A DNA stretch of 64,000 nt from Stramonita haemastoma (Eukaryota; Mollusca; Gastropoda; Neogastropoda; Muricidae), in assembly GCA_030674155.1 (NCBI GenBank), contig CM060337.1, forward strand, positions 38,885,065 through 38,949,064. The letters run 5' to 3'. Below, piece after piece: positions 13,791-55,302 of the stretch. The translations under genes were made by a program, and so were the position numbers. The notes beneath the pieces were generated by a model. It was not told the DNA's origin. It ran no database searches and saw nothing but the letters and a program-made list of their open reading frames with translations. How positions within the stretch are numbered: position 1 is the first letter of the stretch; each line of letters begins with the position of its first letter.

Positions 13791-15284
13791 GATGCTGTTA
13801 TTCATGTCAGTCTTCCTGTGTTACGAAAACACGAACACACCTAGCATGCAACCTGTACAATGAAACGAGCTGCTCTGAGGTCAGAATGTGTCGACTGAGG
13901 TCAGACCTTGCAAAATGACAAAGACAGCCAGAGACAGAGACTAGAAAGAGAGATAGAACAGAGACTGAAAGAGAGACAGAGAGAGAGAGACAGACAACAG
14001 ACAAAGACAGAGAGAGCAAGACTTGCATGTTAACCTGTGTATGAAGAAAAAAAAAATCTTTTAAAAAAGACAAGACCTTTTCCATTCAGAGCCTTTTTTT
14101 TTTTTTCAATGCCTATAAATAAAAGCAATCAGAAGAGGTCATAAGAGGTCATCAGTCTTATCAATGCTCTAATCATTCAGAGGATATAAATACACACCCA
14201 TTCCATACTGATCTTTAGACCTAATGACCTAGATACACACACATATACAGAAAAAGTGCACAGTAGGCCTACACATCTGCAAGCATTCTTTCGACACAGG
14301 TGGGTCAAATAGTTCTTCATCGCCCCGATGTTTGCATTTGGAGAGGAAACTGAGCAGGAAGAAACATGGCAGTATTCACAATTACCAAGCAAAGTTTCCT
14401 GAAACAACACTCTCGATATCAGTACAGCAGGAAAAAAAAAATTCACTTCAGGAAAAAAAAAGAAAACCCCTCCCCCCCAAAAAACCCCATTCAACACTTC
14501 AAATAGTTTTGATATCGTTAATGTACAATATATATATAGTTTTATTATATATAGATTTATGTCTGTTAGTTGATATTTATAGATATATGCATCTCCGAAG
14601 CTAGGTACACACGTCAAGGAATACAAACCGTTGCATCTTCAGACTTGGGGCTACACTCTATAAAAATAGTCTTTGGAACATGCACAACATCACACACCCA
14701 CTCTTCCAAAGGTAGACAGACAACTGTACAACTGTTTAAGAAGGGAGGGCGGAGAGGGAGAAGGGGGAAGGGGAGTGCTATCTACAAAAAAAAAAAAACC
14801 AAGCCAGTGACAGGGGGGAGACAATCACTGAGAGAGCAGCACACTGTACAGGTGAAGGCTTATCCCCTCTTCTCCGCCAACCCCCCCCCCTTCCCTCCCT
14901 CTTCCTGACTGATCAGGGGCAAGACATTCTGACTTCTTTCTACGACCACGTGGAGCAAAATAAATCACAACGCTGCACAGAAAGTGGGGAGCCTGGAGCA
15001 AAACTGATCAGGGAGGGATGAAGGGAGGGAGGGAGGCAGGGAGGAAGGGAGCATTCCCACGCACCATGTAGCGTTCGCTTTTGGTCAATACCACTGCTGT
15101 CCGAACACCAAAGAGAGATTTACCGTTTACATTATTATATACAGCCGCGATGTTGTTTAGCTTTGCTCGTTTTGTTGTCATGGACAGAACTGTATTACAT
15201 TAATTTATACAGCCGATGTTGTTTAGCTTTGCTTGTTCGTTTGTTGTCGTGGACAGAACTGTATTAATCTTTTTATTATTTTTG

Positions 15285-15537
15285 TTTTGGTTCCTTGGCT
15301 AGAGCTCTCGACTTTTCATCAATGGTGAGATTTTGTGTAGGAACCAGCATTTTGCAATTCTGACTTCAGTGATGTATGATGGATATGTTCATGTTTCTGC
15401 ACTTAAAAGTTGACCTCGGAGATCATAAAAAAATCCCTACCCTCAATTCACCAGACGATGCCAAGATTCGAACCCACAGCTTCATGGACCCATGGGATTG
15501 AAATCAAATGGTCTGAGGCATTGGGCTATTGATTTTT
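15285..15537 (-). mobile_element. SINE-C copy, internally deleted
   Basis: Same ends as the copy at 31,150 (CCTTGGCTAGAGCTCT, ATCAATGGTGAGATTTTGTG) and head with CCCATGGGATTGAAATC, but the middle is shorter. Confidence 0.85.
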
Positions 15538-16899
15538 TTTTTCAGGGGCAGGGGAGGGGTCATCTAATGTGAACTCTGCACAATCGGAAACAGAAATCAC
15601 GACATTCATAGCGGCTGGACATGTTTCAACTCAAAAATGCTCTCTACTTCTTCACTCTGCCTCTCTTTCTTTCTTTCCCATTCTTCGTTTTCAAAAAACA
15701 TTCCCAGTCAGTGGCTGACAACTGTAGCGGTCCTCATTTACTCAACTGCTCATTTCTTCTCTAGGCTTCCCACTTTCTGTGCCCCGCATTAAATGCTGTT
15801 GACTTTGATTTGACACACCCTTCAACCTCGGTTAAACTACAGCAAAATACGCACACATACATGAATAATAATAATAATATATTACAATATCAATTACTCG
15901 ACCTTTTTTTTTTTTAATATATATCCCCCAAAAAGGCACACACATTGAAAATCCACCGACTATATTACACCATGAACACAATAATAAATATTAAAGTGAT
16001 ATTCCACACTGTTAAACAGCAAGTCCAGAGTGAGTTGACGACACTAAAAAAAAATTAAACAAGTGTGAGAATATATCATCATTTTTTTTTCCCACCCCTT
16101 TAAAAAGCCACTCTTTCAGTTACATACAAGAATTGTCTACAGCTATATAAAAACATCACCACTGATACACATACTAGACAATCATGTCCCCAACAATATT
16201 CAACAGACACAAAAAAAACCAGCACACAACAACAAAACAAGCTTATAAAAACACAAGCCAAATCTTCAATAAACAAACAACAAACAAACCAATAACAACC
16301 CAACAACACAACAAAAGCTCCTGCAAAGAGCGACAAATATGTACAACACAAGTAAACCCCTTGGTGTGATAAAATGAAGGTGCACGTAGTACCATACAGC
16401 ATACAGACAGACAGATAAAAGTCGCAGATATTGTCGATATGAGTGCTGATGTTCGGAAAGTGTGAGAGATAGGAGTTAGAGCTAAACTTCTGCTGGGGTG
16501 GAGATCTTCAACAAGCCAAAAACAATGACAGAAAAGAAAAAAAAAGAAAAAACCTGATAGAAGGGGGAGGGGTGTGTTACAAAAATACTTGATAAGCATT
16601 GTGACTTTTATTTTTAGAGATGATTTGCCGCTCATTTAAATCCATTTTTGTAAAGAGTGATCCCAAACATATACCACTTTGAGAAAAAAAGTATGAAGAA
16701 ATGTGTTGTTTGGGTTGTTTGTTTGTTTTTTAAATCGCTTATACAAATCTCAATTGCTGTATTTAACGATAAAAAAATAAAACCACCAAACTATTAACTG
16801 ATTTAATGTAGACAGACAAGCAGGGGGAGGGGTAAGGATCCACAACCCATCTCCCTCCCTCCCCCCCCTCATTGCTACCTGTCTGCCTTCAGATTGCTT

Positions 16900-17285
16900 C
16901 AGGCCACACAGCATCAAAGCTACACAGGTATAAATGATGTACTATCGGAAAAACTGTTTTCTACCTGTCTGCCTTCAGATTGCTTCAGGCCACACAGCAT
17001 CAATGTTACACAGGTATACATGATGTACTTCCAGGAACTGTTTGCTACCTGTCTTTAGATTGCTTCTGGAAACACAGCATCAAAGCTACACAGGTACAAA
17101 TGATGTTACCTGCAGGAACTGTTTGCTACCTGTCTTTTAGATTGCTTCAGGCCACACAGCTTCAAAGCTACACAGTACAAATGATGGACTACCAGGAACT
17201 GTTTGCTACCTGTGTTTTCAGATTGCTTCAGGCCACACAGCATCAAAGCTACACAGGTACAAATGATGTACTTCCATGGAACTGT
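16900..17285. repeat. ~75-78-bp minisatellite, five copies
   Basis: Units contain GCTACCTGTCT, AGATTGCTTCAGGCCACACA, GCATCAAAGCTACACAGGTA and CAAATGATGTA..CCAGGAACTG. Small indels differ between units. Lies in the region downstream of HIPK that may still be 3'UTR. Confidence 0.88.
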
Positions 17286-17554
17286 CATGTTCCACCAGGA
17301 CTGCCTTGTAGTTCTAAGCAGCAATGTTGCAAGTGATCAAAAAATGTTCTTCTGCTCCTTTTCAGATATAGTCATCATTTACTCACATAGTGGCAGCATG
17401 GGTAAAAAAAAAAAAAAAAAAAAACTTGTTAACTTTCAATCCTCAAAGAGCCAATTAAAATAAAACCAAACATACAAAACTAGACGACGATTATTTAATA
17501 AATCATGACAGAACAATGAACACAACTTATAGGCCAATTCAGGAGAAAGAGCTG

Positions 17555-17660
17555 TACAATAAATACAACACATGCACTGCTGACAATAAATACAACACAT
17601 GCACTGCTGTACAATAAATACAACACATGCACTGCTGTACAATAAATACAACACATGCAC
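17555..17660. repeat. 29-bp repeat ACAATAAATACAACACATGC
   Basis: Four copies of ACAATAAATACAACACATGC followed by ACTGCTGT; the plus-strand ATAAATA is part of the unit. Confidence 0.85.
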
Positions 17661-19871
17661 ACCTTTCACCGCATATGTGCACCTCATAAAAAAGAAAAAT
17701 CCGAGAGAAGGAAGAGAGAAAAAATACAACATTTAATCAAACCTTTCTTAAACGTATGTTGTAAAAAAAAATTTAAAAAACCCACATGCAACAACATTCA
17801 ATTAAATATTTGTCATACAGATGCAAAGAGGATTACATTGATATTGTTTATGATCGCCAATGATAACTGTCTTTCCGCGATGCCGTTATCATTCTCATAT
17901 GACAGGAAAAAAAAAATTGTGATTAATTATTAAAGATGTCACACCACAAGCAGTGAATAAATTATACAACATCGCTGGATTCAAAAAAGCTGATCTGATC
18001 TCCTCAAAAAACAGATGCAATGCCCGACTCTTTTGTGTGTATATAATTGTCATACAGGATGAGAGCGAGAGAGAGAGAGAGAAATTATTAAAATATCAAG
18101 AAGAAAAATAAAAGGATCCCATACACAACAAATTTGATATATGAAAAGCAGCTGATGATACCACAACAGATTATTCACACGCAGCAAATAACACTTAAGT
18201 TTGCTGATGCTTTTTGTTGCCTCTCCTCCAAAAACCCCATTTCGACTAGAAAGAAACTTGGGAAAAAAAAAGGTCAAGAACATACACACACATTACACAA
18301 AAACACTTTATAAACTCTTTACCTGACATCAATTGACTCATGCCTAAAATCAGTAGAAGATTTTTGTCCAGGTATTTGGGTGAAGAATAACTCGAGGAAT
18401 ATATAAATAGGAAGGGTGGAGGAGGGGGCTATAAATATTTTGTTTGGACTTTCACGCAAGTCCCCAGAGCACTCTTTGTGTTATATCAATGACAATGTGA
18501 CAATGAATCTGGACTGGCTGTTATCACTGAAAGACAAATGTACAAATTCAAGTCACACCCACTCCAGTATTATCATATATATATAGTACAAACTACACAG
18601 GCATACAAGTGTGCAAAAAATGAAGCAGCCTCAAGAGGTAATGAAAAGCACTGTTACAACGATCATTCCAAAAACTACCAATGAAAGAAGAATGACAATG
18701 TCATCATAAACGTATCTGTCTAAATGGAGGGAGATTCATACCATACCCACAATGAAGAAGATAAGCCAACAACAACAACAACATGACAAGAAAAAGAATA
18801 AGGTCTGAACCTTAATTTGGGAACCAGGACTGAAACCCCCCTCCAAAAAAAACCAAAACGCAGTTTCTCATATTCTCACAAAAATAATAGATGCACAGTT
18901 TTCAAATCTTAGAACATTTCTCCTTGCTCAAGACTCAGGCCAAAACCTCCACGTTCAACATCGCAATAAAAGATCCAAAATGTTCCCAAGGTGAAATTGG
19001 AACACAGAACTAAGCATTAACATGTACCTCCCCTCCTCTCCCCCCCCCCAACAGCTTAACAACATGATACCAACAGAGCACCATTCTAGACCTGTCCTAC
19101 AAGGCTGAAAGTAAATATACAAGTTATGCTATACACCCATACAACTGGATAAGGACAGGTTTGGTTAAACAAAGGATGGATCATCCTGTTCAACTGAAAT
19201 GGACTTCCGTTTATTCATGATGGTGATGTCAGAATACAAAATATTCAAACCACAGGAACCCCCCACCCCTCCCCCCCAAAAAATCTGTTCGTTTTCAATA
19301 ATGCTACATTCTTTTTTCTTGAAAGAGCATTATTGGGGGGTTTATCCTCACTTTTGCTACCCCTCCTCCTGCACTTTTTTTAAACAAATTTCCTTCTTCT
19401 ATTCAAGCCATGTTTACTTTCTAATTTAAAAAAAAAAAAAAAGGGGGGGGGGGGGCTTGGAGTTAACAAGAAATCTATCATTGGTCCCCCATCCCCCCCC
19501 ACAAAACTAGTCTTTTCTTCTTTTCCCTAAGTCAAAAATATATAATACATCCTCATATTTAACAGACATCATCATTTATTATTTACATATACAAATCAAC
19601 ATTCAGCAACTTTATTAATGCATCATTAAAAAAAAAAAAATGAAAGGTATCTAAAGTAATTTCTATATTCCATTTAGAATGAAAGACGAAACAGTGAAAT
19701 GAATTCTTCTTATTAATTAAGTAAATGCATATAAAAAGAGAGGACTATTTTTACAAACCGTAAAAAGAGTAGAACTATTCTGTCGTCAATATAAAAAAAA
19801 AGAGAGAAAACTATTTTACACTAGATCAACCACATATTTCAAGCACAAAATAAATGGAAAATAAAGGAATC

Positions 19872-19877
19872 TTTATT
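19872..19877 (-). terminator. Candidate poly(A) signal
   Basis: AATAAA on the minus strand, the first perfect hexamer 3' of the HIPK stop. No U/GU-rich downstream element was verified, and the region is AT-rich enough for chance hexamers. Confidence 0.25.
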
Positions 19878-20034
19878 TGACTGGAAAACGCTGCTTCCAA
19901 GGGGAAAAGTACAACCTATGTACAAAAAGCACAATGTCCCATTTCCAACCTACTGTTCTTTCTGATATATGGGAGAGAAAAACAGATGACAAAGGTAGTA
20001 TGGGAAAAGTAGGGAGGAAGCAGGATAGAAGCTA

Positions 20035-20241
<207 letters not shown>

Positions 20242-20334
20242 CAAACTGATGGCCTGACACAAACTGTCTTTTTTTGCCTCAGAACACTTCTTTCAAAAGC
20301 TCTCCACCAGAAAACCCAGGATGACAACCCACAA

Positions 20335-20545
20335 GCTCATATCTGAAGCTTTGAAAAAAAAAAAAAAAAAAAAAAGATTCATAAGAGGCAACCAGGGCAG
20401 AAGAAATCAAGTCTTCAAGATGAAGCAACCCACAAAGAAACAAGATACAAGCTCATATCTGGAGCTTTGAAAAAAAAAAAAAAAAAACCCATAAGAGGCA
20501 ACCTGGGTAGAAGAAATTAAATCTTCGAGATGAAGCAACCCAGAA
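20335..20545. repeat. ~120-bp tandem repeat with poly(A)
   Basis: AAGCTCATATCTGGAGCTTT, a long A run, CATAAGAGGCAACC, GGGTAGAAGAAAT and GATGAAGCAACCCA occur twice in a row. Confidence 0.75.
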
Positions 20546-21284
20546 AGAAACGAGGTGAAGGAGGTAAGAAAACAAGAGAAGACAGCATGACAAAATGACA
20601 GCCGATACCACCCCCCAATGAAGAACAGGAGAACGTGAATTAAGCAGTACACACCCCAGACAAAGAACGATTTGTCAACACAGCGAGGGAAAAAGTCTGC
20701 AGGGAACAACACACCCACACACAGAGAAGGGACTTTGGATTCTCTGGTCCTCAAAGAGGCAGTTGAAACGTGTACAGAGGCAGGAGGACAAATTGGCTGT
20801 TTCTGATCGCTGCTTGTGCTTTTTGGTGGTGGTTGTTTCGTGTCTTCCCCCCCCCCCCCCCCTCCTTTTCACAATCAGCAGCTTCTTTCACGAAACGGTT
20901 CATAATAACAACGAGACGACAACAACAACAACCTGAAACAAAAAGTGTCAGAACACTCCACCAGCAGTTTGGGGAAAGAAGAAGAAAAAAAAAACGGACA
21001 CACAAAGCTTTTTTTTTTTTAGAATGAAAACGATAACTTAACAGGAAAGTGGAATACTTGAACATCCACAACAACAAAAACAAGACAAAAAAAACCCTGT
21101 GGCACAGAAAGAAGCAGAAAAGCAATAAATGGCTGGAGGAACCTTAAAACTGTCAGCACGCCAAACAAAACAACTAGTGATTAAAGAAAACGAGAAAAAA
21201 AGCAATTTCATTACCAAAAAGCAAAGCTCAAAAACTTTCATCAAAAGAAAAAAAAAATTAAACTACCAGAATTGAAAATGAAAC

Positions 21285-21445
21285 ATCTCCGTCAAAAACA
21301 ATTGAGAACAAAACGCTTTCACTAACAAAAACAAAAACTCTGATAGAAACAGTAACTACTAAACCTATCAAAAACAAATAAGAACAAAACGCTTTCACTA
21401 ACAAAAACAAAACCCTGAAAGAAACAGCAACTACTAAACCTAACC
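21285..21445. repeat. Repeat AACAAAACGCTTTCACTAAC
   Basis: Two clear copies of AACAAAACGCTTTCACTAAC, AAAAACAAAA, GAAACAG..AACTACTAAACC. Confidence 0.7.
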
Positions 21446-22140
21446 CAACAATCCTACCAACCAAACCATTTTCAATTCTTAAAAAAAGAAAGATCCGTTT
21501 TCAGCTTATGAAACCTAACAAATCTTTCACCATCACAAAATAAACCGATTTACAAACACCTGCGCCAGATGAAGGCAAAAACTTTGTCAACAGATCAGAC
21601 AGAAGCAAAAATTTAACAGGAGCTTCACACATGAGCAGGAGCAAGGGGTGGGGGGGGGGGTAGGCCTTAAAATTAACAGAACTTTCACCAATAATTAAAC
21701 GATAGCAGGCTAAGAAACCAGTAGAACCATGTCTGTTTTCAAGCAAAGAGGAAAAAATAACCAATGAAAATCATTGTATGATGAGGCCACAAACTAGTGA
21801 CATCCCCATCTTTGGCTTATGAGGGTCGATGCCGAGGGTCTGTGTAATCATTCTGTTGATATGGCAATCAAAGCAAACGCAACAGCTTTCTTCTTTTCTT
21901 TCCCTTTCTTTCTTTTGAGATTTTTGCTTCTGTTTTGTGTTCTAGGCCAATTTTCATTCCCAGCCTGAAGACAGCCAGTGTGAGACATTACTGGGGAAAA
22001 AGAGCCCACAAGGTTGGTCAAGAGACTTGGACTTCCAATCAAAAACAGCGGCTGGGATGTGGAGAAGTCTTTTCACCCCTGCCCTACAGTACTTTTCCTC
22101 TTTTGTCAGACTGTACATTGTAGTTTCAGAGATGCCATTC

Positions 22141-22345
22141 TCTATACTGTACTGTACTGTACTGTACTGTACGGTACTGTGCTGCACTGTGCTGCACTGT
22201 ACTGTGCTGTACTGCGCTGGTCTGTACTGTGCTGTACTGTACTGTGCTGTACTGTACTGCGCTGTACTGTGCTGTACTGCATTGTACTGCATTGTACTGT
22301 ACTGTACTATGCTGCGCTGTACTGTACTGTGCTGTGCTGTGGAAG
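22141..22345. repeat. CTGTA/CTGTG pentanucleotide array
   Basis: About 40 units of (A/G)CTGT or GTACTG-type pentamers, interrupted by GGT and GCA changes. Long open frames of YCTVL type on both strands are an artefact of the pentamer. Confidence 0.9.
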
Positions 22346-23427
22346 TATTATAGTGTGCTAACTTCTGAGTCAAGCTAGAGCTGCTCTCCCGAGAGTTCAG
22401 CCACCTCAGAAAAGGCAGGCAGGTAGACATGTCCCTATGTCCCCACCTATATCACAAGATGCCCCCCCCCCCCCCCCTCTGTATCCTCTTCTCCTTCTGC
22501 CTCAACCCCTAAAAATGCTGTTTAAAATCTGCTTTAAAATCCAAGTTAAGATTCCGGGGGGAAGTTAAAAAGGTACGCCCAAACATTTTTGGCACAAAAA
22601 AGTGCAACAATCCCCCTCCCCCCCAAAGCACTGAATTGTCAGATCCCTAAGAAGGCTTTCATGACAGATCTGAATAGATCCACCTGACTGAACACAGAGA
22701 CAGAAAGGAACAATTCAGGAACAAAGCATGAATCTTTCTTTTTCTTTCTTTAATTGTAGCTCAGAATTTCCAGCTAGTGAGGAAGTGGACAATAATTTAG
22801 CAATTGTATTTATGTCCCAATAGAGATTCCCAAACAGGGCCCCAGAGCATTCTGACTCGGAGATCTTCAGTGCTTTGGTCAGGTCAAAATCTACCATACC
22901 TGGTGACCTTTACACTCTGCACACTGATGTTGTCTGGACAGTCCCAATTTTTTTTTTTAAAAACCTTCGTAAAAAGTCTTGCATGTAATAAAACCCGTCT
23001 ATCTGCACCCGATCGTCCCACAGATCCTCCCTGCACAAACTAAAACCCTGTCATGGCAACAGAAAAGACCCACATATTAGTACTCCATAATACCATACAG
23101 TACAGTACAGTACAGAGGAAGTATGTTGCAATCTTATTTTCGGTTTAAAACTCCACTCAAGCTTTCTCATTCCAAGACAATCAAATATTTTTGAGACTTG
23201 AATACCATATCGTTCAGCAGAAAACATCATCACAAAGCACGCATCAACCCGTCAACTATTTGTCTTCAGAGGAAGTGTTTCAAATCTTCGCTGGGCACAG
23301 TGTCCCAAAACGCCCAATGCCAACACTCAAACCCAGCGGCCCAAAACTCTGGCACAGTGAACAAGTTGAAGGGGAGAAAACCACAATCCAGCCACAGGTC
23401 AACAAGAGTTGCTGCCCCACAGGGCAC

Positions 23428-23536
23428 TGACAATAACGCTAGCAGTTAGAGAAATGACAATAACGCTAGCAGTTAGAGAAATGACAATAACGCTAGCAGT
23501 TAGAGAAATGACAATAACGCTAGCAGTTAGAGAAAC
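23428..23536. repeat. 27-bp perfect tandem repeat, four copies
   Basis: TGACAATAACGCTAGCAGTT followed by AGAGAAA, four copies without visible differences, so it is either young or kept homogeneous. Confidence 0.92.
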
Positions 23537-23884
23537 TAGCAGCTTACTAGATCAACAGAAAAAATAAAAGGAGAAAGAAACAAAGAGGCCAAATGAGGCG
23601 TTAACGCTCTCCGAACCAAGCACACAAAACACAAAACAAAAATGGTAAAAACAGACACAGGGGGAAGGGGGGGGGGGACACGCGGGGCTCTCAACCTCTC
23701 TCCCTGCTTTCCAAGGTTGTATGGCAAACATGTCAGCCATAAAAAAAACCCATGACCGTGCCACGTTAACTGATGTTATTATCATCAATGTCCATTGTAG
23801 TCTGGCTGTTGTCACCCATCTCTCCCTCTCTGCAACAATCTCTGTGACCTGTATGTAACCTGTAAAGAAACATGCATCATCATA

Positions 23885-24090
23885 CTTCTCCTCCCTTTCT
23901 CCACTCTTATTTCTTTCTCGTCTTTTTCCCCCTCCTCTCTCTCTCTGCTCTCTCCTCCTCCCTTCTCTCTCTGCTCTCTCCTCCTCCTCTCTCTCTGCTC
24001 CCTCCTCTCTCTCTCTCCTCCACTCTCTCCTCCCCCTCCTTCTCTCTCCTCTCCTCTCATCTCTCTCCCCTCATCTCTCCCAATAGTTCT
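23885..24090 (-). repeat. Polypurine (mRNA sense) tract just after the HIPK stop
   Basis: Plus strand is nearly pure C/T for ~200 bp with CTCTCTGCTCTCTCCTCC units; in the transcript this is a GA-rich stretch beginning ~10 nt after TGA. Confidence 0.85.
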
Positions 24091-24100
24091 CTCCCCACAC

Positions 24101-51288
<27,188 letters not shown>

Positions 51289-51579
51289 CTACCTTCACAC
51301 TTCCAGGACAGGAACCTTCAATCAAAGATGCAACTTACTAAGCATTACACACATGTAAGAAATGTGGTCAACTAAGGTCAAGCTGAGCATCTCTTTTTGA
51401 CTAAAATTATATCTGTTTTATAATTATTAGACGTCTTTCAGTCTGGTAAGAAGGTATGGCTTACAAGTTGTTATTTAAAAATACATAACACTGTAGGCTT
51501 AGACCAGCACAGTAATTTGCTTTTGACAGCTTCAGGCTTAACAGAGTTAAAGTTAATTAATGGTGGGCTCAAAGGGTTG

Positions 51580-51650
51580 CAGATATACACACACAAAAAC
51601 CTCACCATTGGTGATTCTTGAACTAAGTTGAAACTCTAGCCAAGGAATTA
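51580..51650 (+). mobile_element. SINE-C 3' end fragment
   Basis: ACCTCACCATTGGTGATTCT and ACTCTAGCCAAGGAATTAAA match the 3' end of SINE-C. Confidence 0.7.
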
Positions 51651-53186
51651 AAAAAACAAAAAACAAACAAAAAACCAAAGATAATATTCCCTAAAGTAAC
51701 TCACATGGTATCAACAACAAAAAACTGAAAAATGCACCGCTTCAAAATAATGACTTTCTAAAACGGCTTAACACAAGCTAACTAAACACAACCAAAAGAT
51801 CTCATTCACCGATTCAGAAATAGTGTGTCATATATATATATATATATATCTTCCAGCACAAGTTCAAGTGATAAATTCTCAAAATAGCAACTACAACAAC
51901 AAAACCCACCACCAGCAACCAACAAACCAACCAAAACATAAACAAAACACAAATAAACATGGGCAGGGCACGAAATGTGCAACAGAAATTTACCTGTAGA
52001 TAATGACAAATAAACCACAAACCATGGTGACAACATTGCCTCCTAAAGACACTCTTACACAGTTTGGTTCAAGTGCAACCTTGACCATTAGGTGTCCACA
52101 CCAAGATGCCTAGCAAACAGCAAATCTCCAAATCAACCCTGGCTTCTGCTACCACCACTTCTGCTGCTGCTATCACTCAGTATTAATAAGTGCTACAACT
52201 ACCACTCTACCACTACTTCTCTACTGCTACCACTAAGGTCTACTACTACAGTGCTAGCCTAGTGCTAGAACTACTCCTCTATCTTTAGTCAGTCAGAGCT
52301 GAAGAGAGTGAAGCCCAGCCTAGTGCCCCCCCCCCCCCTCCTCCTCCCCCAACCTACCAGTCAATTCCCATCCAGTGCTCTGTTCTTGCCACTTCACAAC
52401 ACTCAATCCCCAGCCATCAATCCTCCTAACCCCCCCCCCTCCCCCCAAATGCCTTTCCTTCAGCACCCCCCCTCCCCTACTTCCCTTTTCACTGCTGCCT
52501 GCTGGGGAGCTAGTTTCATGCCAGCCTCCCTGCTCAGACCAGAAGCCGACTTATGAACATGCGAGACATTTTCCAATGCTGGTTGTTTTTTTCATCCTTA
52601 TTCACTTGCTGTTGTTACAGTACAGTGCTGCAGCATGGTATCAGAGACTAGGGGGAAAAAACTGAGTTGCTTGAAGAAGAAACAAACGCATCAAGCCTAA
52701 TTTGAAATGGCACCTAAAGTCTGATCGATAGTGCACAGAAAGTGCTGACCCTCTTGTTTCAAAACACAAACTTGTGACAGGTGATTTTAAGGGCTTTTCT
52801 TTTCATTTTTGTTTCATTCTTTTTTCCTATTTGTCAATCCGAATCAGATCGCTTTTATATAACTATTTTCAACAATAATTCTAATTAATTATACTTCTAT
52901 GGAGGAAAAGAGTGAATGCTGGGACTCTGATCAGATTGAAGTTTACTTTAAGAGAGAGAGAAATAACAACTCAAATTTTTCTATAACAAGAATAAGCATG
53001 ATTTTTTCCCACCTTCCTAAGAGTGAATAGAGACAGAAAGGGGAAAAAACACAGATTAAAAAAAACAAAAACAAACAAAACCCGGAAAATGCAACAGAAA
53101 TATATGAGACTAAAGGAACTTAAAGTTCAAACAGTGTAGTTTTGTGGATAAAACGTCTGCAGACTGACGCTTGTCAGAACATAAAT

Positions 53187-53191
<5 letters not shown>

Positions 53192-53242
<51 letters not shown>

Positions 53243-53254
53243 TCTCTCTCTCTT

Positions 53255-53334
<80 letters not shown>
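53192..53334. repeat. (CT)n-(CA)n compound microsatellite
   Basis: ~30 CT then ~38 CA units, separated by TTAAA. Confidence 0.95.
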
Positions 53335-53336
<2 letters not shown>

Positions 53337-55215
53337 CTGGGGAAAAAAAGGCAGTTTAAAGAAGAGACCAAAACAAAAAAATGGGAGATCCATTTTTAAA
53401 AACAAAAATTGGGAGATCTATAATGATATTTAACTAACAGAAAAAAATTAATATAGTGGCAATAGCTACAGTAAAGAGCAGACTATAGTTAAACTAATTC
53501 CTACTTTTAGTCGTTTCCAAAAACTGGGAATGTAAGATGTGCCTGCATTGTCCAGCGTATCCTGTATGCTTCTTCAGTCATCATACCATTCTGAATTTTC
53601 TTCTTTGTTTTTGTTAGAGACTTGTTTTAAAGAATAAAAATCAAGTCATCTTGTACACATGTACACCAGGATCAGTGGCAATGTTGTAGATTAACCACAA
53701 GAATTGTTTTAACTTTCTGCTTTTTTGAGCTCTTGCATAAAAAGTATGTATTTTGAACACATAGTCATGATCAGATTTTAGATTGTTCGACAAGTAAGTT
53801 AAGATCTCTTTTGACCTCAAGTTGTTGAGATCATACTTAATTTTTGTAAAGTAGTCTCATAGATCAATGGAAACCAGCCCAGCCAGTCAAACACCCCGAG
53901 TCATGGGAGGTAAACTCGTTACTCTGACGCTAATGTTTGTCTTCAACCCCAACTTTGTACTATCACTGTAAAACAGTGGGACGTGACCAAAGTACTTTGC
54001 CTGAACACTGTTCAAATCATGTTCTGGCCACACCAGAAAAAACAACAACACGCACCTCAATGACACACTAACAAGAAAAACACAGTCAAGACAAATCTAA
54101 CACCCCCCCCCCCCCCCTTTCTTTTCTTCTGAACAGCTAGAGCTATTCACAAGCTCCCGCTGTCTGAGGAGTCAAAGCCCTAAAGTCCAAGTCCCAGTCC
54201 CATTATTTGTAATGTATGCCCATTCACGATGGTTTCTCCACCCAGCCCCAGCCCAACTGAAGCCGGGGCTCAATTTGCATGGCCCATTCATCTCTGTCAG
54301 CTGGGCCTTTCGGAAACCTTGCTATGGGCCAAGTTCAGTGCTATATATACTGACTGCAATGCCTTTCCCTGCATGCACTGCCTACCAATTCAGCTATCCC
54401 CAAGGTTCTTTTTCTTTGCCCTCTGCTTATTTTACACTATAGTCAGTCATACACCGATTCAACATGAACTTCAATTATTGAGTGATGGATATACTGGTTT
54501 ATGTTATAGGGTTGGGTAAATTTTTCTTTAATCCACAGCCAAGGCATTTTTCTTTCTTTTACTTTTTGCAAAAGATCATGCTGAAGTTCAATGTCTGTAG
54601 TGTTGATTCATCTGAAGTACTGTACAGACAGGAGGTATGTAGTCACTGTTCTACAGTCGACATGCCAAGTTAACAGCCAAGAGAGGGGTAGCATAGGTCT
54701 GTTAGAGGATCAGAAGATAGCGTAGAACTGAACAACAAAGTGACCCAAATACAACGCAGGGACTCTTCTGGCTGGTGGCCACATCGTAGACTTCCCACTA
54801 AAATCACAGTACACCATGATTGTGTGGGAGCTGCAAAATATGTGTACTTTGTAAAATCACTGCCTGGAATGTGAGCAGAAAAACCAAAACATGCTGCCCT
54901 CTGGTTACTGCGCTGGCCACAGAGCCAAGGGAGCTAACCTACTAAACAGCTTTGTCAACTATGTGATATCACTACACTTGCTAATATCTTCTACTGTTCT
55001 AACATGACAAAAGATTTTGTCAGGTAAGTTTCCAAAATACAGCACACTTTCACCTGATTTATTTCCCACAGTAACTATGATCAGTTATGTAACCAGAAAG
55101 GTTTTTAAGCAGCTTAAATCTAATAAAACAACCTTGGTGTATCATTTTAAGTTAAGAAGAATCTGAGATAAGCAGACTACTTTCTTTTAATTTCTTGCTG
55201 ATGTTTCTTTTCAGC

Positions 55216-55216
<1 letters not shown>

Positions 55217-55302
<86 letters not shown>

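Larger units (their letters stand above)
13791..19871. other. Non-coding, possibly distal 3'UTR or downstream DNA
   Basis: Contains SINE-C, the 78-bp and 29-bp minisatellites, poly(A)/(T) runs and C runs at 14,881 and 16,859. No gene seen on either strand. Confidence 0.5.
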
